Shown: one piece after another, positions 12,169 through 59,439 of the stretch
Layout of the letters: each line of letters opens with the position of its first letter
How positions within the stretch are numbered: the stretch's first letter is position 1
Assembly: GCF_964019385.1 (NCBI RefSeq)
Contig: NC_088650.1
Span: 27,468,466-27,532,465, forward strand
DNA: 64,000 nucleotides
Reading direction: 5' to 3'
Source of the DNA: Sycon ciliatum
Taxonomy: Eukaryota > Porifera > Calcarea > Leucosolenida > Sycettidae
Program-made: the position numbers and the translations under genes
The notes under the pieces: model-generated
Databases searched by the model: none
What the model was told of the DNA's origin: nothing
The model's input: only the letters and a program-made list of their open reading frames with translations

Positions 12169-15033
12169 AAACACCCACCCACTCTCCTTCTCCTTTCTAC
12201 CCCTTCGCCTTCCTGTATATTCTTCATTTGTAACTGCATGTTTCCCTGAAGTGCTGCTCCTGGCTGACCGGTATGCTCTTGTTTTGCTTTCCTGTCTTTG
12301 TCCTGCCCTGCTGCGTAGCATGGAGGAGTGTGAAGCGCTGTGTACACGTCTAGCCATCATGGTGAATGGACGCTTCAAGTGTCTCGGCAGCATTCAGCAC
12401 CTCAAGACCAAGTAAGTACTTGAAGTACTGACTGTCTGCCAGTACAGAACTAAGGCGAGTTAGCAATAGGATACAGTTTGCATATCACTTAACAGTCTCG
12501 ACTTTGCTTCCACCAAGCCTTGTTGCTGGCCGCCTGTCTGAAAATGGTGTGCATATGAATTCTCCCTGTCGCACCACGCATGCCCGAAGACATACCACAT
12601 TGTCCCACGCTGTTGCGTGCACTCAGTGGCACACAGTCTGATCTGTGATTGGGCTGTTTAGACCTGAGCACCTGGCTGCAATACGTTTAGAGGGGATTCT
12701 CACAAGCCACTGTGAATGTGTTGTTGGAACAGTAGGCCCATTGTGCAATGCCGTAGCCTGTACCACCCAACGCCTTGCACAGCCACCTGCCCTGGCCATG
12801 CTTGTGGAGAGTGTTGAATATAGTGCACTGTGGATGCATGGTGTTTAGTATAGTGCACTCTGGATCTGGTCTGGGCATGGCTGTGTAGGGTGGTGAATAT
12901 TGCACTGTGGATCCCAGCGTACTCGCATACACTGCTCATACAGTCCATACTAAAGAGTTTGGCTATACGCGATGGATATATATGTGTCTACCATGGCTTC
13001 CAGTTCACCATTGTTACCATGGCTTCCAGTTCACCATTGTAACCATGGCCATTACTGTTTATTGTGTTTAATATGCATGCATCTGTACTGGTTCTATCCG
13101 TGCGTATATAAACCCACAGGTTTGGTTCGGGATACTCGATGAGTCTCAAAGTCGGCCACAAGCTAAAGAAGGCTACTACGCCTGCGGTCGCTGCTGACGC
13201 TACCAATGCTGAGACGGAGCTATCTGTCTACACCGGTGCAGAGGACGAAGCGGACAAGCCTGCCGTTGTTGCTGCTGCTGACGTCGATGATGACGATGAT
13301 GATGACGATGACACTGGCTTAGCAATGGATGAACAGACTGGAGCACCATCTACGGATGCTGCAGAGAAGTTCATCAAAGAGACATTCCCCGGAGCGGACC
13401 TGCTTGAAGCTCGCCAGGTAACAACAACACCATACTTCTTTTGTATCCAGCTTTGGAGATTCCATCTTTGTGGGCCAAGTTGAAGTTCCAGGCCCGGCAT
13501 GAATGTGCAACACTGTTACCAGGGCATGATCAATTAAAAAGTCGGCGTGGAGAACCTAATATCGATGAAAGTAAAGTGAGCGCCCTCAAACTCTCAGTGT
13601 GATGACGATTTCTGATATCACATGAAAACGACGTTCAAATATTGTTCCATTGTGCTCATGGTATAACTTAGGGACCATCGCAAAAGTTCGCAGAAGCCCC
13701 CGAAACGAAGACCGTTAGTTTCGGGCCTGACCCCCCTCCCTCCCCCTCAAACGAAACGACAGTCACAATATGGGCTTCATTATTTCACTTGGATGCTCAC
13801 ACATAATAATTATTATAATATACTACACAAGCATTGTTGTATCAGTGTGTAACAATGTACAGCACTTTATAAATGCAACGATGATATCACCTTGCAGTGG
13901 GTGATCTAAGAACGAGAACAGCTAGAGCTATGCAGTTGTATCCTTTGAGCATGCTAATCTATCAGCTCCTACATGTCGTCAATACTTTTTTGAATTGAAG
14001 CCCGGTTTGCGATTTTCGACACCGACTCCCTCCCCCCCCCCCCCCCAAACGTATGCTCTTCGTTTCAGGGGCTTCTGCGAACTTTTGCGATGGTCCCTAA
14101 TATAATAAGTGCGCTCACTTTACTTTCATCGATACTATGATCTTTGTGGTCATCAGTAAAAACTGCTGGAAAAAATTCTGCTAAATCCTTGGATTCTATT
14201 CCTACTTAGTTATCCATGCACGTTATCCCTATCTTATAAGGCAGTCCTCAAGGTACTCTAAGAATGGTTCTGTTTGCTAGTGTCTAATGCACTATATCTG
14301 TACTTTCTACATCTGTGATCAGGGTCAGCTTCACTACAATATCAACATACCCGACCTGACTTGGTCAACGATATTCCGTGAGATTGAAGGCCAGCGTAAG
14401 AAGCTCAGCATTGTCGACTACAGCGTCACGCAGGCAACCCTTGAGGAGGTACGTGTGCTGCCCGTGTGTTGGTGTATGTGTGTGTGAGCGTGTGCATTCG
14501 TGCGCGAGTGTGCACACATACGGGGTATGTGGAGGACATGTGCAAGCACTGTGCCATCATTACTTCAGGTCTGGAGGTAGTGTTGCCGTGTTGCCGTGTC
14601 TTATACAGTGTGTGATTGCAAGCACGTTAGAATCCTTGGCTTCTACTCAAAAAATGAATGGCCCGCATTTCTTCAGTGAAGAAATCCCCCTCCCCATCAG
14701 GATTCTTACCGGTAAACAGGAGGTTGATACATAGCACACAGCAGTAGGTTGTTTTCGTTATGCTGTCGATAGATTAGCATGTACAAAATATGTACAAAAG
14801 AGAGTAATTATAAGAATCTAACCTAATCAGTCCTTTCCTTTCTGTAATGGGTAATCAAAGAGTTGGTAAAATGTACTACTAACTATCTTGGCAGACCTTG
14901 GCAGATAATATTCGTCTGTCCTGTCATCTTCTAGGTATTTGTGAACTTCGCAAGCGCACAATTTGGCAGCGATGATGACAACGACAAGAAGAGCAAGAAG
15001 AAGAAAAAGAAGAAGAAGAATGACCAGAAGTGA
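509..15033 (+). CDS. ABCA-subfamily (ABCA3-like) ABC transporter, 3' half, 18 exons
   Basis: ABCA transporters are full-length ABC proteins that move lipids across membranes. Exons seen: 509-649, 959-1075, 1310-1483, 2051-2161, 2390-2490, 2891-2959, 3241-3397, 3569-3637, 4192-4314, 5665-5755, 6915-7018, 8681-8868, 9402-9468, 10272-10375, 12319-12411, 13120-13417, 14323-14448, 14935-15033. All have GT-AG borders and compatible phases; they sum to 2232 nt (743 aa plus TGA). The first eight exons form the second membrane domain, with the family pattern [18 protein letters not shown]. The second nucleotide-binding domain follows: Walker A VNGAGKTTT split across 5755/6915, Q-loop YCPQFD, signature [10 protein letters not shown] split across 8868/9402, Walker B and D-loop [11 protein letters not shown], and H-loop TSHS. 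The C-terminal regulatory domain ends with VSQATLEEVFVNFA, as is typical of the second ABCA half. Two oddities are an aspartate run encoded around 13286-13312 and a lysine-rich tail. The 5' part (first half-transporter) must lie left of the window. ABCA3-like is my best guess among subfamily members. Confidence 0.93.
1097..1238. repeat. (CT)n microsatellite in ABCA intron
   Basis: A CT-dinucleotide tract with a few interruptions fills most of the intron between the exons ending at 1075 and starting at 1310. It may serve as an extended polypyrimidine tract. Open frames through it (SLSLSL or ERERER) are artefacts of the repeat. Confidence 0.95.
3774..4112. repeat. (TATC)n microsatellite blocks
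   Basis: Three blocks of TATC tetranucleotides (about 3776-3832, 3946-4004 and 4060-4106) are separated by unique sequence, all inside the intron between ABCA exons 3569-3637 and 4192-4314. Confidence 0.95.
4405..5473. mobile_element. MITE with ~24-bp TIRs in ABCA intron, carrying a nested MITE
   Basis: The left end reads CAGTCAACTTTGCTTATAAC and the right end, reverse-complemented, reads CAGTGAACTTCGCTAATAAC. Inner sub-repeats of the type TCGTTATTCGCGAATTGTC occur near the right end. No coding capacity is seen. A second element (4769-5122) is inserted inside it. The target duplication of the outer element is unclear. Confidence 0.75.
4769..5122. mobile_element. CAAGAGT-family palindromic MITE, 7-bp TSD
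   Basis: The termini are CAAGAGTCCATAAACAAGAG on the left and the inverted equivalent on the right (ending ATGCACTCTTG). The motif CAAGAGT is present twice within each terminal repeat. Both sides are flanked by CTCCAAC (4762-4768 and 5123-5129), a 7-bp target-site duplication. There is no ORF of note. It is nested in the MITE at 4405-5473. A related partial copy lies in the first intron of CCDC47. Confidence 0.85.
5585..5661 (+). repeat. 37-bp tandem duplication at a 3' splice site
   Basis: A 37-bp unit beginning CTTCAAGTGATGTGCTGTGC occurs twice in direct succession just upstream of the acceptor at 5664 of the exon that encodes the start of the Walker A loop. It duplicates the likely branch-point and pyrimidine region. 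Confidence 0.85.
5836..5950. repeat. (CTGT)n microsatellite
   Basis: Imperfect CTGT/GTCT tetranucleotide tract in the ABCA intron between the exons ending at 5755 and starting at 6915. Confidence 0.9.
6425..6839. mobile_element. MITE with TA duplication and internal TAAGCCTG sub-repeats
   Basis: The terminal inverted repeats read CCGTAATGTCGCGTGCATAA, with TA on both outer sides (6423-6424 and 6840-6841), as expected for the Tc1/mariner group. The interior is largely irregular copies of a motif like CATAAGCCTGTCTCGTGTA. No coding capacity is seen. It lies in an ABCA intron. Confidence 0.82.
7279..8448. repeat. 18-bp minisatellite, ~65 near-identical copies
   Basis: The unit is TTGGATGGATTCCGGGGG, repeated head to tail for about 1170 bp; I saw only one variant base (a T for G near 7349). 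It lies in the ABCA intron between the Walker A exon (6915-7018) and the Q-loop exon (8681-8868). Since 18 is a multiple of three, several frames are open throughout (repeated [12 protein letters not shown] or DGFRGL), but these are not genes. Each unit has G-runs of 5, 2 and 2, so the array may form G-quadruplexes. Confidence 0.98.
10926..12166. repeat. duplicated segment with (AC)n tracts in ABCA intron
   Basis: About 280 bp of sequence around 10993-11272 recurs with roughly 90% similarity at 11580-12085. Both copies begin beside an AC microsatellite and share GCTCACTGCCAAAA, CTCCCCGGGAGAGGGGAGAG and AAAAAGGATTGACGGC. The second copy is interrupted by an inserted element (11779-12002). Larger AC tracts lie at 10926-10992 and 12087-12166. 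No protein is encoded. Confidence 0.85.
11779..12002. mobile_element. 224-bp MITE with TAA duplication and preserved empty site
   Basis: The element starts GGGGCTATCC and ends GGACGGCCCC, with inner inverted ATCGATAATT motifs. TAA lies on both sides (11776-11778 and 12003-12005). The uninterrupted relative at about 11182-11200 has a single TAA at the same place, giving the pre-insertion site. A 3-bp TAA duplication fits the PIF/Harbinger group. Confidence 0.85.
13562..14132. mobile_element. MITE with TA duplication, hosting a second MITE
   Basis: The terminal inverted repeats read TCGATGAAAGTAAAGTGAGC, with TA on both sides (13560-13561 and 14133-14134). A second element (13671-14097) is inserted inside. 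It lies in the last-but-two ABCA intron. Confidence 0.82.
13671..14097. mobile_element. nested MITE, GGGACCATCGC termini, TA duplication
   Basis: The left end reads GGGACCATCGCAAAAGTTCG and the right end is its inverted copy. TA flanks it at 13669-13670 and 14098-14099. Near each end is an inverted GAAACGAAG/CTTCGTTTC motif beside a C-rich run. There is no ORF. Confidence 0.83.
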
Positions 15034-15213
15034 AACCGGACGCCCACCTAACTGACCGCTACAAAAGTATAATATATTTCATAATATATTTATAGAATGA
15101 GCATGCAAAGTTTTTCGTGATGTCACAATACGACACAATACGACTATGTTTTATGCAAATCTCAAAATTCCTTTTCACAAACTTCCTGAGGTAAGTTACA
15201 ACGCATGCATAAT
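15034..15213. other. convergent 3' ends of ABCA and HGSNAT
   Basis: Only 180 bp separate the ABCA stop codon (15031-15033, +) from the HGSNAT stop codon (15214-15216, -). The sequence is AT-rich (ATATATTTCATAATATATTT), but no canonical AATAAA was seen on either strand. The two 3' UTRs probably overlap. Confidence 0.6.
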
Positions 15214-50040
<34,827 letters not shown>

Positions 50041-50094
50041 CTACACAGTACGATATCAAAACGGTGAAAGTCGACGGATAGATGGATAGATAGA

Positions 50095-50366
<272 letters not shown>

Positions 50367-50367
<1 letters not shown>

Positions 50368-51210
50368 AGACAGACACACACACAGAGACAGAACAAAGTC
50401 AACAAGATAACTTGGCTAACCCCAGAGTATGAGGTGGGCCTGCATTTCATGTACATGCACTACATTCGAATCGGACTTGCTGGATGAATTTCGACCGAGC
50501 AACTTGCTTCGAGGGCCACATGCTCAATCAGTGGCCGGACGCGGGGTCAAGATTCAGCCAGCAAAACCTCCAGTACGAGCATGACTGTCTTACATGACTC
50601 AACTTCCAAGCGTGCGCTCTCTGGACTTTGAACGTTTGAATTAGGCAAATGTACAGTGCTGTCAGTCGCCGAAGAACAGGGGGTCAGCCTCCTAGCCTAG
50701 ACCGTTCTTATTCTCATGTATTACAGTCTATGCAGAGTTGAGTCACCGTGTATACATAGGTATGCTGTGCTTGGTGGAATTCTAGGCTAGTGGTCCTTCG
50801 GCGCTCCGTTCTTCGCACCCGGCAGTGCTGTATGAGGTGCACAAATGTGAATTTCGACTTTGTAGTTTGACTCATGTTTGTGGATGTAACACTGGCCAGG
50901 ATACGTTGACAGCATGTTTTCACCAGAGCTGCATGTACGAATGTGTTTGGGCACATGTATGGACAATACGACCTGGGGAAAACTCAATTCACCAATCCAG
51001 TATCCTGGTATGCAGGAGTGTCTCTAGACGTGGTTGCTGGTTTGCATATCATTGCAACAACATAATGATTTTGTAAGGGTTGCCATGCACAGGAATATAG
51101 CCTATAGGGCCTCATGATCACAAATATTCAGCACAAAAGTAACTGAACAGAAGCATTACTTTCCCAGCAGGGTGAGTTTTGAAACTTTTGCTCAACCCTT
51201 TCGACTGCAG
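50367..51210. other. unresolved region, probable home of the HGSNAT 5' end
   Basis: No exon could be fixed here. The missing HGSNAT start exon must end in phase 1, since the next exon begins with two bases before ATC. I found no convincing ATG plus donor in that phase. Confidence 0.35.
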
Positions 51211-51352
51211 GCTACAAGAAGACATTCAGCTCACCGAGTCGGGCTGTCGACTCCATTCCTCCAGCGACCCAGTTGTGCAGGTACATCTCCCTAGAGGAGG
51301 CACGTTTGCACCGACATTTCCCTCAGCTGATCAGAACGACAAGAAACTATAA
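51211..51352 (+). CDS. candidate terminal exon of an unidentified + strand gene
   Basis: A good acceptor (TTTCGACTGCAG) precedes an open stretch of 46 codons ending in TAA at 51350-51352. It encodes LQEDIQLTESGCRLHSSSDP then VVQVHLPRGGTFAPTFPSAD and QNDKKL. The composition is protein-like and the frame starts after one completing base. I recognise no family and found no upstream exon; a donor-like GTACAT inside could make it an internal exon instead. Confidence 0.35.
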
Positions 51353-52248
51353 CTTTCACAAAATATTTCTGGCGAAGTCATGAAACGTGTATCACTAGAC
51401 TATCAGCCGCACGAATTGCGTGTCATAATCAGGCCAGGAACATTGTCGACACCTAAGTACTGTGACTCTGTGTAGTTCACGACTCGTTGGTTCCCTCAAC
51501 AAGTACCGCGATGCGAATGCTGTTGCCAGAGTAGACCATGCTACTGTCACAGTAATCATGGTAATCTGCACTCACTTCATGTCGTCCTTGCAGCCACGGC
51601 GTTTTTACGGCAACCTTTTTTTCGCCAGACCAGGCCATGCGCCACATGTCACAGTCCGAGTTCAGATGGACACGATATCGCAATATACGCACTGAGCTGA
51701 GAGTCACCACGCTTTTTCCGTTACTATGGCGGCGGATTGCACCCTCGACCCCATTCCGGGGCGGGCAACCACACACAGGACTCAAGTCAAGAGACGAGAT
51801 CTCGAGAGTACGAGCCTCCAAAACATGAAAACAAAACAAAAAAGTTCGTACTCTTGATCTTGTCTTCAAACAGAACCAAGAGTTTATGCACTCTTGACAG
51901 ACCTGATAGCTGCAGCAGCGAAAGGCTTACTCAAGTCCCTACCCCTGCTAGCTGTTACTTGTCTTGGGTGGGGAGCCTACTCCCACCATGAGCAAGACTC
52001 TGACCGCCTAGAATGCACTCTTGCTATCAGCAGCCATGATAACCAAGGGAGTAGTAAAAATGCTACTCACTGATGATAACCCCAAGCTCTTCCAGGAGTC
52101 TTTGTATCAAAGACAGAGGCAGCTAGCTGTGCACTACCTGGTCCTGGACCGGGAGAGAAAATAATATTTGCATGTATTTCCACCACACTTCCAGGTGCAA
52201 CAACAATTACGTTGTCAACCATTCAATGCAATTTGGATCCTATTATAC

Positions 52249-52427
52249 CTGCACAGTGGGGATATCCGGGTACGAATAGTCAATCCTCCTTGGCCCAATG
52301 GAGGAAGTCATTGACAGTAGTATAGTGTACATGACCAGCAGGCAGTCACAGAAGACTGCAACCCACTGGAGCAGTTCTCCCACATACATGTACTGCAGGC
52401 CAACTCGATCGTGAATATAATCCGCTC
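52249..52427 (-). CDS. candidate exon of an unidentified membrane protein
   Basis: Acceptor GCTTTCACAG, donor GTATAA, 179 nt. It encodes ADYIHDRVGLQYMYVGELLQ then WVAVFCDCLLVMYTILLSMT and SSIGPRRIDYSYPDIPTVQ. The middle is a clear membrane helix, and the pattern loosely recalls the last helix of the DRAM/TMEM150 family. A possible last exon follows at about 52141-52121 (DQVVHS stop). Upstream exons were not found, and only about 560 bp separate it from the CCDC47 stop codon. Confidence 0.45.
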
Positions 52428-52986
52428 CTGTGAAAGCTTTCACTTTGAACATGTAAACAATCAATGTCATACAATCGCAATAAGCCAGACAGATTGATTG
52501 CACATTTACGTGTGTATGCTGGTTTGTAATCATCAATCAGTAATACAGTATAATGACTGTCTTGCAAGCTGCACCAAGTACTCTGTGGCGAGCATACAGT
52601 AGCTAAGGTTACAGCGACCTCAACAACTAGCGATCGTTTTAACGCGTAAAAAATAACAGAACGTCGTAATAAAAAGCAAAACAGTGTTATGGTTGGCTAT
52701 GGTCTATGGTTTCATGAAGGAATTGCAGCGTGGAGTGTGGCTAGCTAGGCTTAGGACACCTCTCAGTGGGGCCCGCTGAAGCCCGAAAAAATAAATTTGA
52801 ATGAATTGTCTACTGCCAGATCAGGTGGCATTCGGAAATTGTTGTAGAGTGACCTAGCATGGCCCAGCTGCACATGTGATTGTGCAAACACCAAGGTCAG
52901 TCACATGATTGTAATCAGCTGATGATACACAGCCAGTAGGAGAAAATACAGACCAGAGCAATTGGCCAGCATCTCAGAAAAGCGTT

Positions 52987-53164
52987 CTAGCCACGGCGCA
53001 GGATTGCGGTCTTCATTTTAGGATTCTTCTTCTTGTTCTCCCGCTGGAGGACTTTTTCTTGGAGCTTGCGCGCCTTCTCCGGATCCTCCATTGTCATGTA
53101 GCGCTCCTTCTCCTTACGCAACTTGTCTTCACGTCTTTCTTGTGCACGCTGTGCAAAGCAAAAA

Positions 53165-53223
<59 letters not shown>

Positions 53224-55861
53224 AAGAGAGGGTGCCAGTTAAATACCAAAGAATAAAGAGGAATACACGCAACATGGCTACAGAACGAAGACATTAATCC
53301 CAGAGAGCATAATTATGTGGATTTCTAGGTGTGAAGTCGGGATTTAGGCCCTAAAGTAGCGCATTCAAAATGTGTCAATACAAGGACCAACAGATACAAG
53401 TACATATACACGGTTCTGGTTTGCCTGAACACCTTCTCTAGATGTGAGCACCATGTCTTGAGCCAAAAAAAAACAGGCGAAACACAGAAGTGACAGAGTT
53501 TTGCTTACCTCTTGGCGCTGCTGATGAGTTAGTTTGGAAACTTCTTCCGACATTTTCGATCTGTTCTTCACAGCATGCTCTTTGGCCTCGCGACTCAAGC
53601 GGCATTTCTTGACACGATCAATCGAATGCAGCACCATACGCATCAGAGGCACCAGCTTATCCAGTTGCTTGCGAGTGGTGAATCGTAAATGAGCCGGAAG
53701 ATTGAATCTGAAGATAAGCACGCGCTGTGCTGATTTTAGTGCTTCAGCCGCTGCAGCCTGTGCAGCCTTGTCGTCCTTTGAGGCTTCATCTTGATCCACA
53801 TTAGGAACAAATTGATCAGAGAAGTGAATATAGTCAATTAGCTCCTCGTATTTCTTTAGCGTGGCTACAAATGAAGTCGTCAAGATCGTCGGTAGCACTT
53901 CAGTCGTCTCGGAAACAACAGTAAACGTTGCTGGCACTCCGTACTGGTCACAGCGACGTTTCTCGGGACTCAGCAAGCCAAGGTCGCGGTGCTCTTTCAT
54001 CAAGCGGCTGATATTGCGCTTCGGTGCAACAGCAAACACGAACGGATCCATGTCTTCGGCGCTGAGACTGACCGTAATCTGCACCGCATCAGACTTGGGA
54101 CGAATGGTCTGCGAAAGCAGCTGCACGAGATCCTGCCGCTTCAGCAGCTGCAACTCAACCAGCAAGGAGTCGCAGTTGGCGCGGCCCGTGCAGTGGACGA
54201 GGAAGACGTTCTCGGCCTCGCGTATCACAATGTTCCGGCTCGGGGCAGTGCCTTCGCCATCATCGCCCACCACCGAGAAGTTATTTGTAAGCACTTCCTG
54301 ATGAGCCTCAAACCTGCAGCAGACATAAACATCAAAAGAAAAAAAACTTGTTGAATCGTATGCTGCAATCAAGTAGACTCAGGAAGTGCTCACCCTGGAA
54401 GATGAAGATGCATGTAGCTTAGAACACACAGTGTGGAAAACACCATTAGAAAAACAACAAACGGGCATCATCATACGCTCCAAGACGCTTGAAGTTCACA
54501 AACAATACCACTACGCTAACATAATACCTGCCCTCCCCCCTCCACAAAGAATGTCAGCACTGGTGACATGAAAGCGGAAGAAGTAGCAACAGATTCGACC
54601 GGTACATAAATCCCACGAATCCCACCGCACCACACTGTATTCTTGGGCTTCTGCTGACATATCACCATCATGACAAGGATGATAAAGAGCGCACTGCGGT
54701 GTGGGTAGAGTTAGCTACATCCTGACTCACTTACTTGAAATGTTTGAAATAGTTTCACGCTCTGAAAGCATGCACTCAAGCCCACCGTATATTGTACGAG
54801 CCCATCCGGTTTTGCTCGACTCCTTCCAGCACCTACGCGATCTCTAAATTCTGGCGCGTGAACCCCAGTTTCGTACCAAAGTTCATTTCAAACCAGCGAA
54901 AAAGTGCGGTGTTTGATTTTCTGCAGTGCGCACACTGCAGCTGAATGATGTAATGAAGGCAGCAAGCCGTGCATCTGGCCCATAGAAAAGAGATCACAGT
55001 TGCATACTCTTGTTTATGGACTCTTGCTATTATAGATAGAAATATGAGTGTGTACACACTCATACCACGACACATGAGGAACAACTGTGTAAGTATTCTC
55101 AGTGTGACGAAGATTTCTGATGATTGTCACATGAAAACGACGTTAAATCCTTACACAATTTCCCTCTGGTGTCATGGTATGAGTGCGTACACATTATCTC
55201 TATCTATGTTTGAAATATTAAAAATGACCAATATTTCGACACGAAATTCTCACCAGGCATAGGCGATAGACGCATTTTTCGACTTGCCCAGCAAGAAGTT
55301 TCCACCGTACGCGAGCACAGCTACCAGCATGATCATTTCAATGATAAACTGATCCCAGTTAGCCCTGAGTGAGCTGAGTACATGGCGAGGAACGTGTGCC
55401 TCGTTGAGAGCTGGCTTTTTAGTGGTCGGTTCCTCTTTCACTTCCTCTTCATCAACACTATCCGCATCCTTGGTTAACTCCTCAAATCCTTCAAACTCCT
55501 CTTCATCCAGGCTGCCACTGGAAGAACGTTGGGATGAAGCTGGCTTTTTCGCTTCAGTGTCCATGATATTTTCATTCTCAGCAGGTTTCTCAACAACAGC
55601 TGGTTCCAGCTCCTCGTCTTCATCATCATCAGACTCTCGCCTACTGGTTATATCTCTAGATTCAGGTTCAGGTTCATCCTCCTCTTCTACAACCACGGGC
55701 ACTACATCCTGGTACTCATCGTCGTCATCCTCGACGTGTGTGCTTTTAGGCATAATTTCAACGAATTCATCATCGTCAGTGGAATCAGCCAGCACTGTGG
55801 CGGACTGCAACGCTACCAGGCCGCTCAGCAAGAAAAGAGCCAGAAGAGAGAGCCTCGCCAT
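52987..55861 (-). CDS. CCDC47: CCDC47 (calumin), ER membrane chaperone subunit, complete
   Basis: CCDC47 is an ER membrane protein that works with Asterix in the PAT complex at the translocon to help multipass proteins insert. Three exons: 55861-55254, 54313-53509, 53148-52987; 524 aa plus TAG (human has 483). Residues 1-25 are a signal peptide (LSLLALFLLSGLVALQSATV). Then comes a long acidic luminal stretch with DDDDEYQDVV and DEEEFEGFEEL, followed by one membrane helix (MIMLVAVLAYGGNFLLG). The cytosolic domain contains FEAHQEVLTNNFSVVGDDG, LKRQDLVQLLSQTIRP, SAEDMDPFVFAVAPKRNISR and IHFSDQFVP. The coiled, basic C-terminus (LTHQQRQERAQERREDKLRK) is split across the last intron. Exon phases join (TG|G, then phase 0). 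It is transcribed away from the MKRN2OS-like gene. Confidence 0.96.
53166..53229. repeat. (GA)n microsatellite at CCDC47 acceptor
   Basis: On the transcribed strand it reads (CT)n directly before the acceptor of the last CCDC47 exon, and so probably acts as its polypyrimidine tract. Confidence 0.93.
54731..55026. mobile_element. partial CAAGAGT-family MITE in CCDC47 intron
   Basis: The right end ATGGACTCTTG and about 290 bp of interior are the reverse complement of the element at 4769-5122 (shared TGGTTTGAAATGAACTTT, GGATGGGCTCGTAC). The opposite terminus is missing. Confidence 0.8.
55033..55205. mobile_element. small MITE with TAGATAGA termini
   Basis: Inverted ends TAGATAGAAATATGAGTGTG and, from the other side, TAGATAGAGATAATGTGTAC. 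The interior includes TCACATGAAAACGACGTT, which also occurs in the element at 13562-14132. CCDC47 first intron. Confidence 0.65.
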
Positions 55862-56430
55862 GTTTCAAGCAAACCAGTCTCAATTTATGCCTCCTTTCTC
55901 ACATGCTACGTTGGCCCGGATCTAGGACCAAGTAGCAAAAACAAAAACAAAACGATCAATTTTGTGGGAAGTGAACCAAGCTGGATAAAAAAATAATTGC
56001 GATGCAACTCATGAATCATCAAAAAATCAGGCACTTCAGGCGTAGGCATGCGTGCATCCTTGATTGCCATAACAACAGCTGACGCGGACAAGACGCTACA
56101 GACAGAGTACAGTACGAAAATGTACAGCAGCACCTTTCTTTCAGCATCTTAGTTGCTTGGACGGCATGAAGGAAGGCTGTTTGAATGGTTGTAGTTTTGA
56201 CTTCCGCATAAAAGGGATTCAGCACTGACTAGAAGTTTGGGCAAGCCGACATTCTCTTCTACTCTTGATTTCGTTGACTGTTGTCTTGAACACAGAGTAA
56301 TTATCAGGAACGTGTTATGGCCTGCATGCAGTTCTTGTACTTGTAAGTGTATAAACTTTTTGGCAGTTTCCTGATCCTCCGACACTCGACCGTCCCACAT
56401 CGGCCACAAAGTAACCACGGAGTGATAGGC
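55862..56430. promoter_or_regulatory. shared upstream region of CCDC47 (-) and MKRN2OS-like gene (+)
   Basis: 569 bp lie between the two divergent start codons. No TATA box or CpG island is evident by eye. The spacing suggests a bidirectional promoter; this is inferred from layout only. Confidence 0.55.
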
Positions 56431-58314
<1,884 letters not shown>

Positions 58315-59103
58315 GTAAGGCCAAGGGTAAGCAAGATGAAGCACCGTAGTAAAGTTAATCAAGCAGTATCACCAATCCAGTGCATGAGGAGTGTTGTGAT
58401 CTCGAACTCGTCAGTCACTGAACTGATTTTATTGTAAAGAAGACACGAACTTATAGAGTGTGAAGAAGAGTATAGCGAGATAGAGAGCGGTAGAAGAAGA
58501 GCCACTGGACAGCTGGATAGTGTATCAATAAGCGCACGAGGGGAAGGCTAGACAGTATGTCTCTAGACATCAATAGGTATTGTACGAAAGGCCAGTCAAT
58601 AGTACTAAAGAGTGAAGTCAACCACAACACAGACAATAGCTTCAGACAATCATGACAGGCATGATACGGATGATATAACATCTCCCCTTTCAAGCAAAGA
58701 GTGAAAACAGAGGGCAAAGAGGCCAAATAGAACTGGAGCATTTGATACTAGAGCCAGCAGAGAAAGAGCGCAACCATGCGTTATGTGGAAGGAGTGTGAG
58801 CACAAAGAGCAAGACGCAGAGATCAGAGTGCGACTCTACGAGTACAGAATACGAGTAGAAAGTACGTGGAGTTACCCTAAGAATGGACAGTCCATGTCAG
58901 CATCGCACTCACGGACAGCATGACTGTTTGGTGCTGTGGTGGTACTTACAGTAACACAACCCACGGATTTCTGACTTGTGTCACGGTGGCGCTGTTGCAC
59001 GTTGACACACGCGGAAGTGACGTAGTTTCTTGCGAGTCTTTGTCTGTAGCTGGGCAATCACGCCGAGGGTGAGCTGCACCACCACAGACTCGATGGATCG
59101 TTA

Positions 59104-59360
59104 CTACACTGAGGCAACGATGTCGGAGGTCGAACAGTACGACGAGTTGTCTGAGGTTTCCGCCGCGTTTGCGAGGGGCGGTGAACCCGGGAGAGACTTG
59201 CGGAGCGCCATCTCTGTCCTCTCCGTTCGCAGGTAAGTTTCGGCCTGCTCGACAGTTGTGGTAGCGGTCTGAGGCGCTTGACGGAGGAGGAAGACTTGGG
59301 CATCGGCCGGGAGGGCCACGATCAGTTGTTCTCGAACGAGGAGGTCATCGACGTCGTCTG
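59104..59360 (-). pseudogene. gag remnant of the short LTR element
   Basis: Open frame DDLLVREQLIVALPADAQVF then LLRQAPQTATTTVEQAETYL, with a stop near 59104. The pattern LLxExxIxALPxD...AExYL resembles the C-terminal helical part of Ty3-type gag. There is no start codon or zinc knuckle. Confidence 0.6.
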
Positions 59361-59439
59361 AGGACTATGCAGGAGCTGCAATGAGACTGACACGAGGAGC
59401 TGCGACCGGTAGGAACGCGGAGGCAGGGAGGCTGCTTAG

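Noticed and set aside
51477..51869. Possible HGSNAT start exon (MWRMAWSGEKKVAVKTPWLQ, donor GTGAGT at about 51575)
   Set aside because: It ends in the wrong phase for the next exon (50040-49916), and no signal peptide continuation results.
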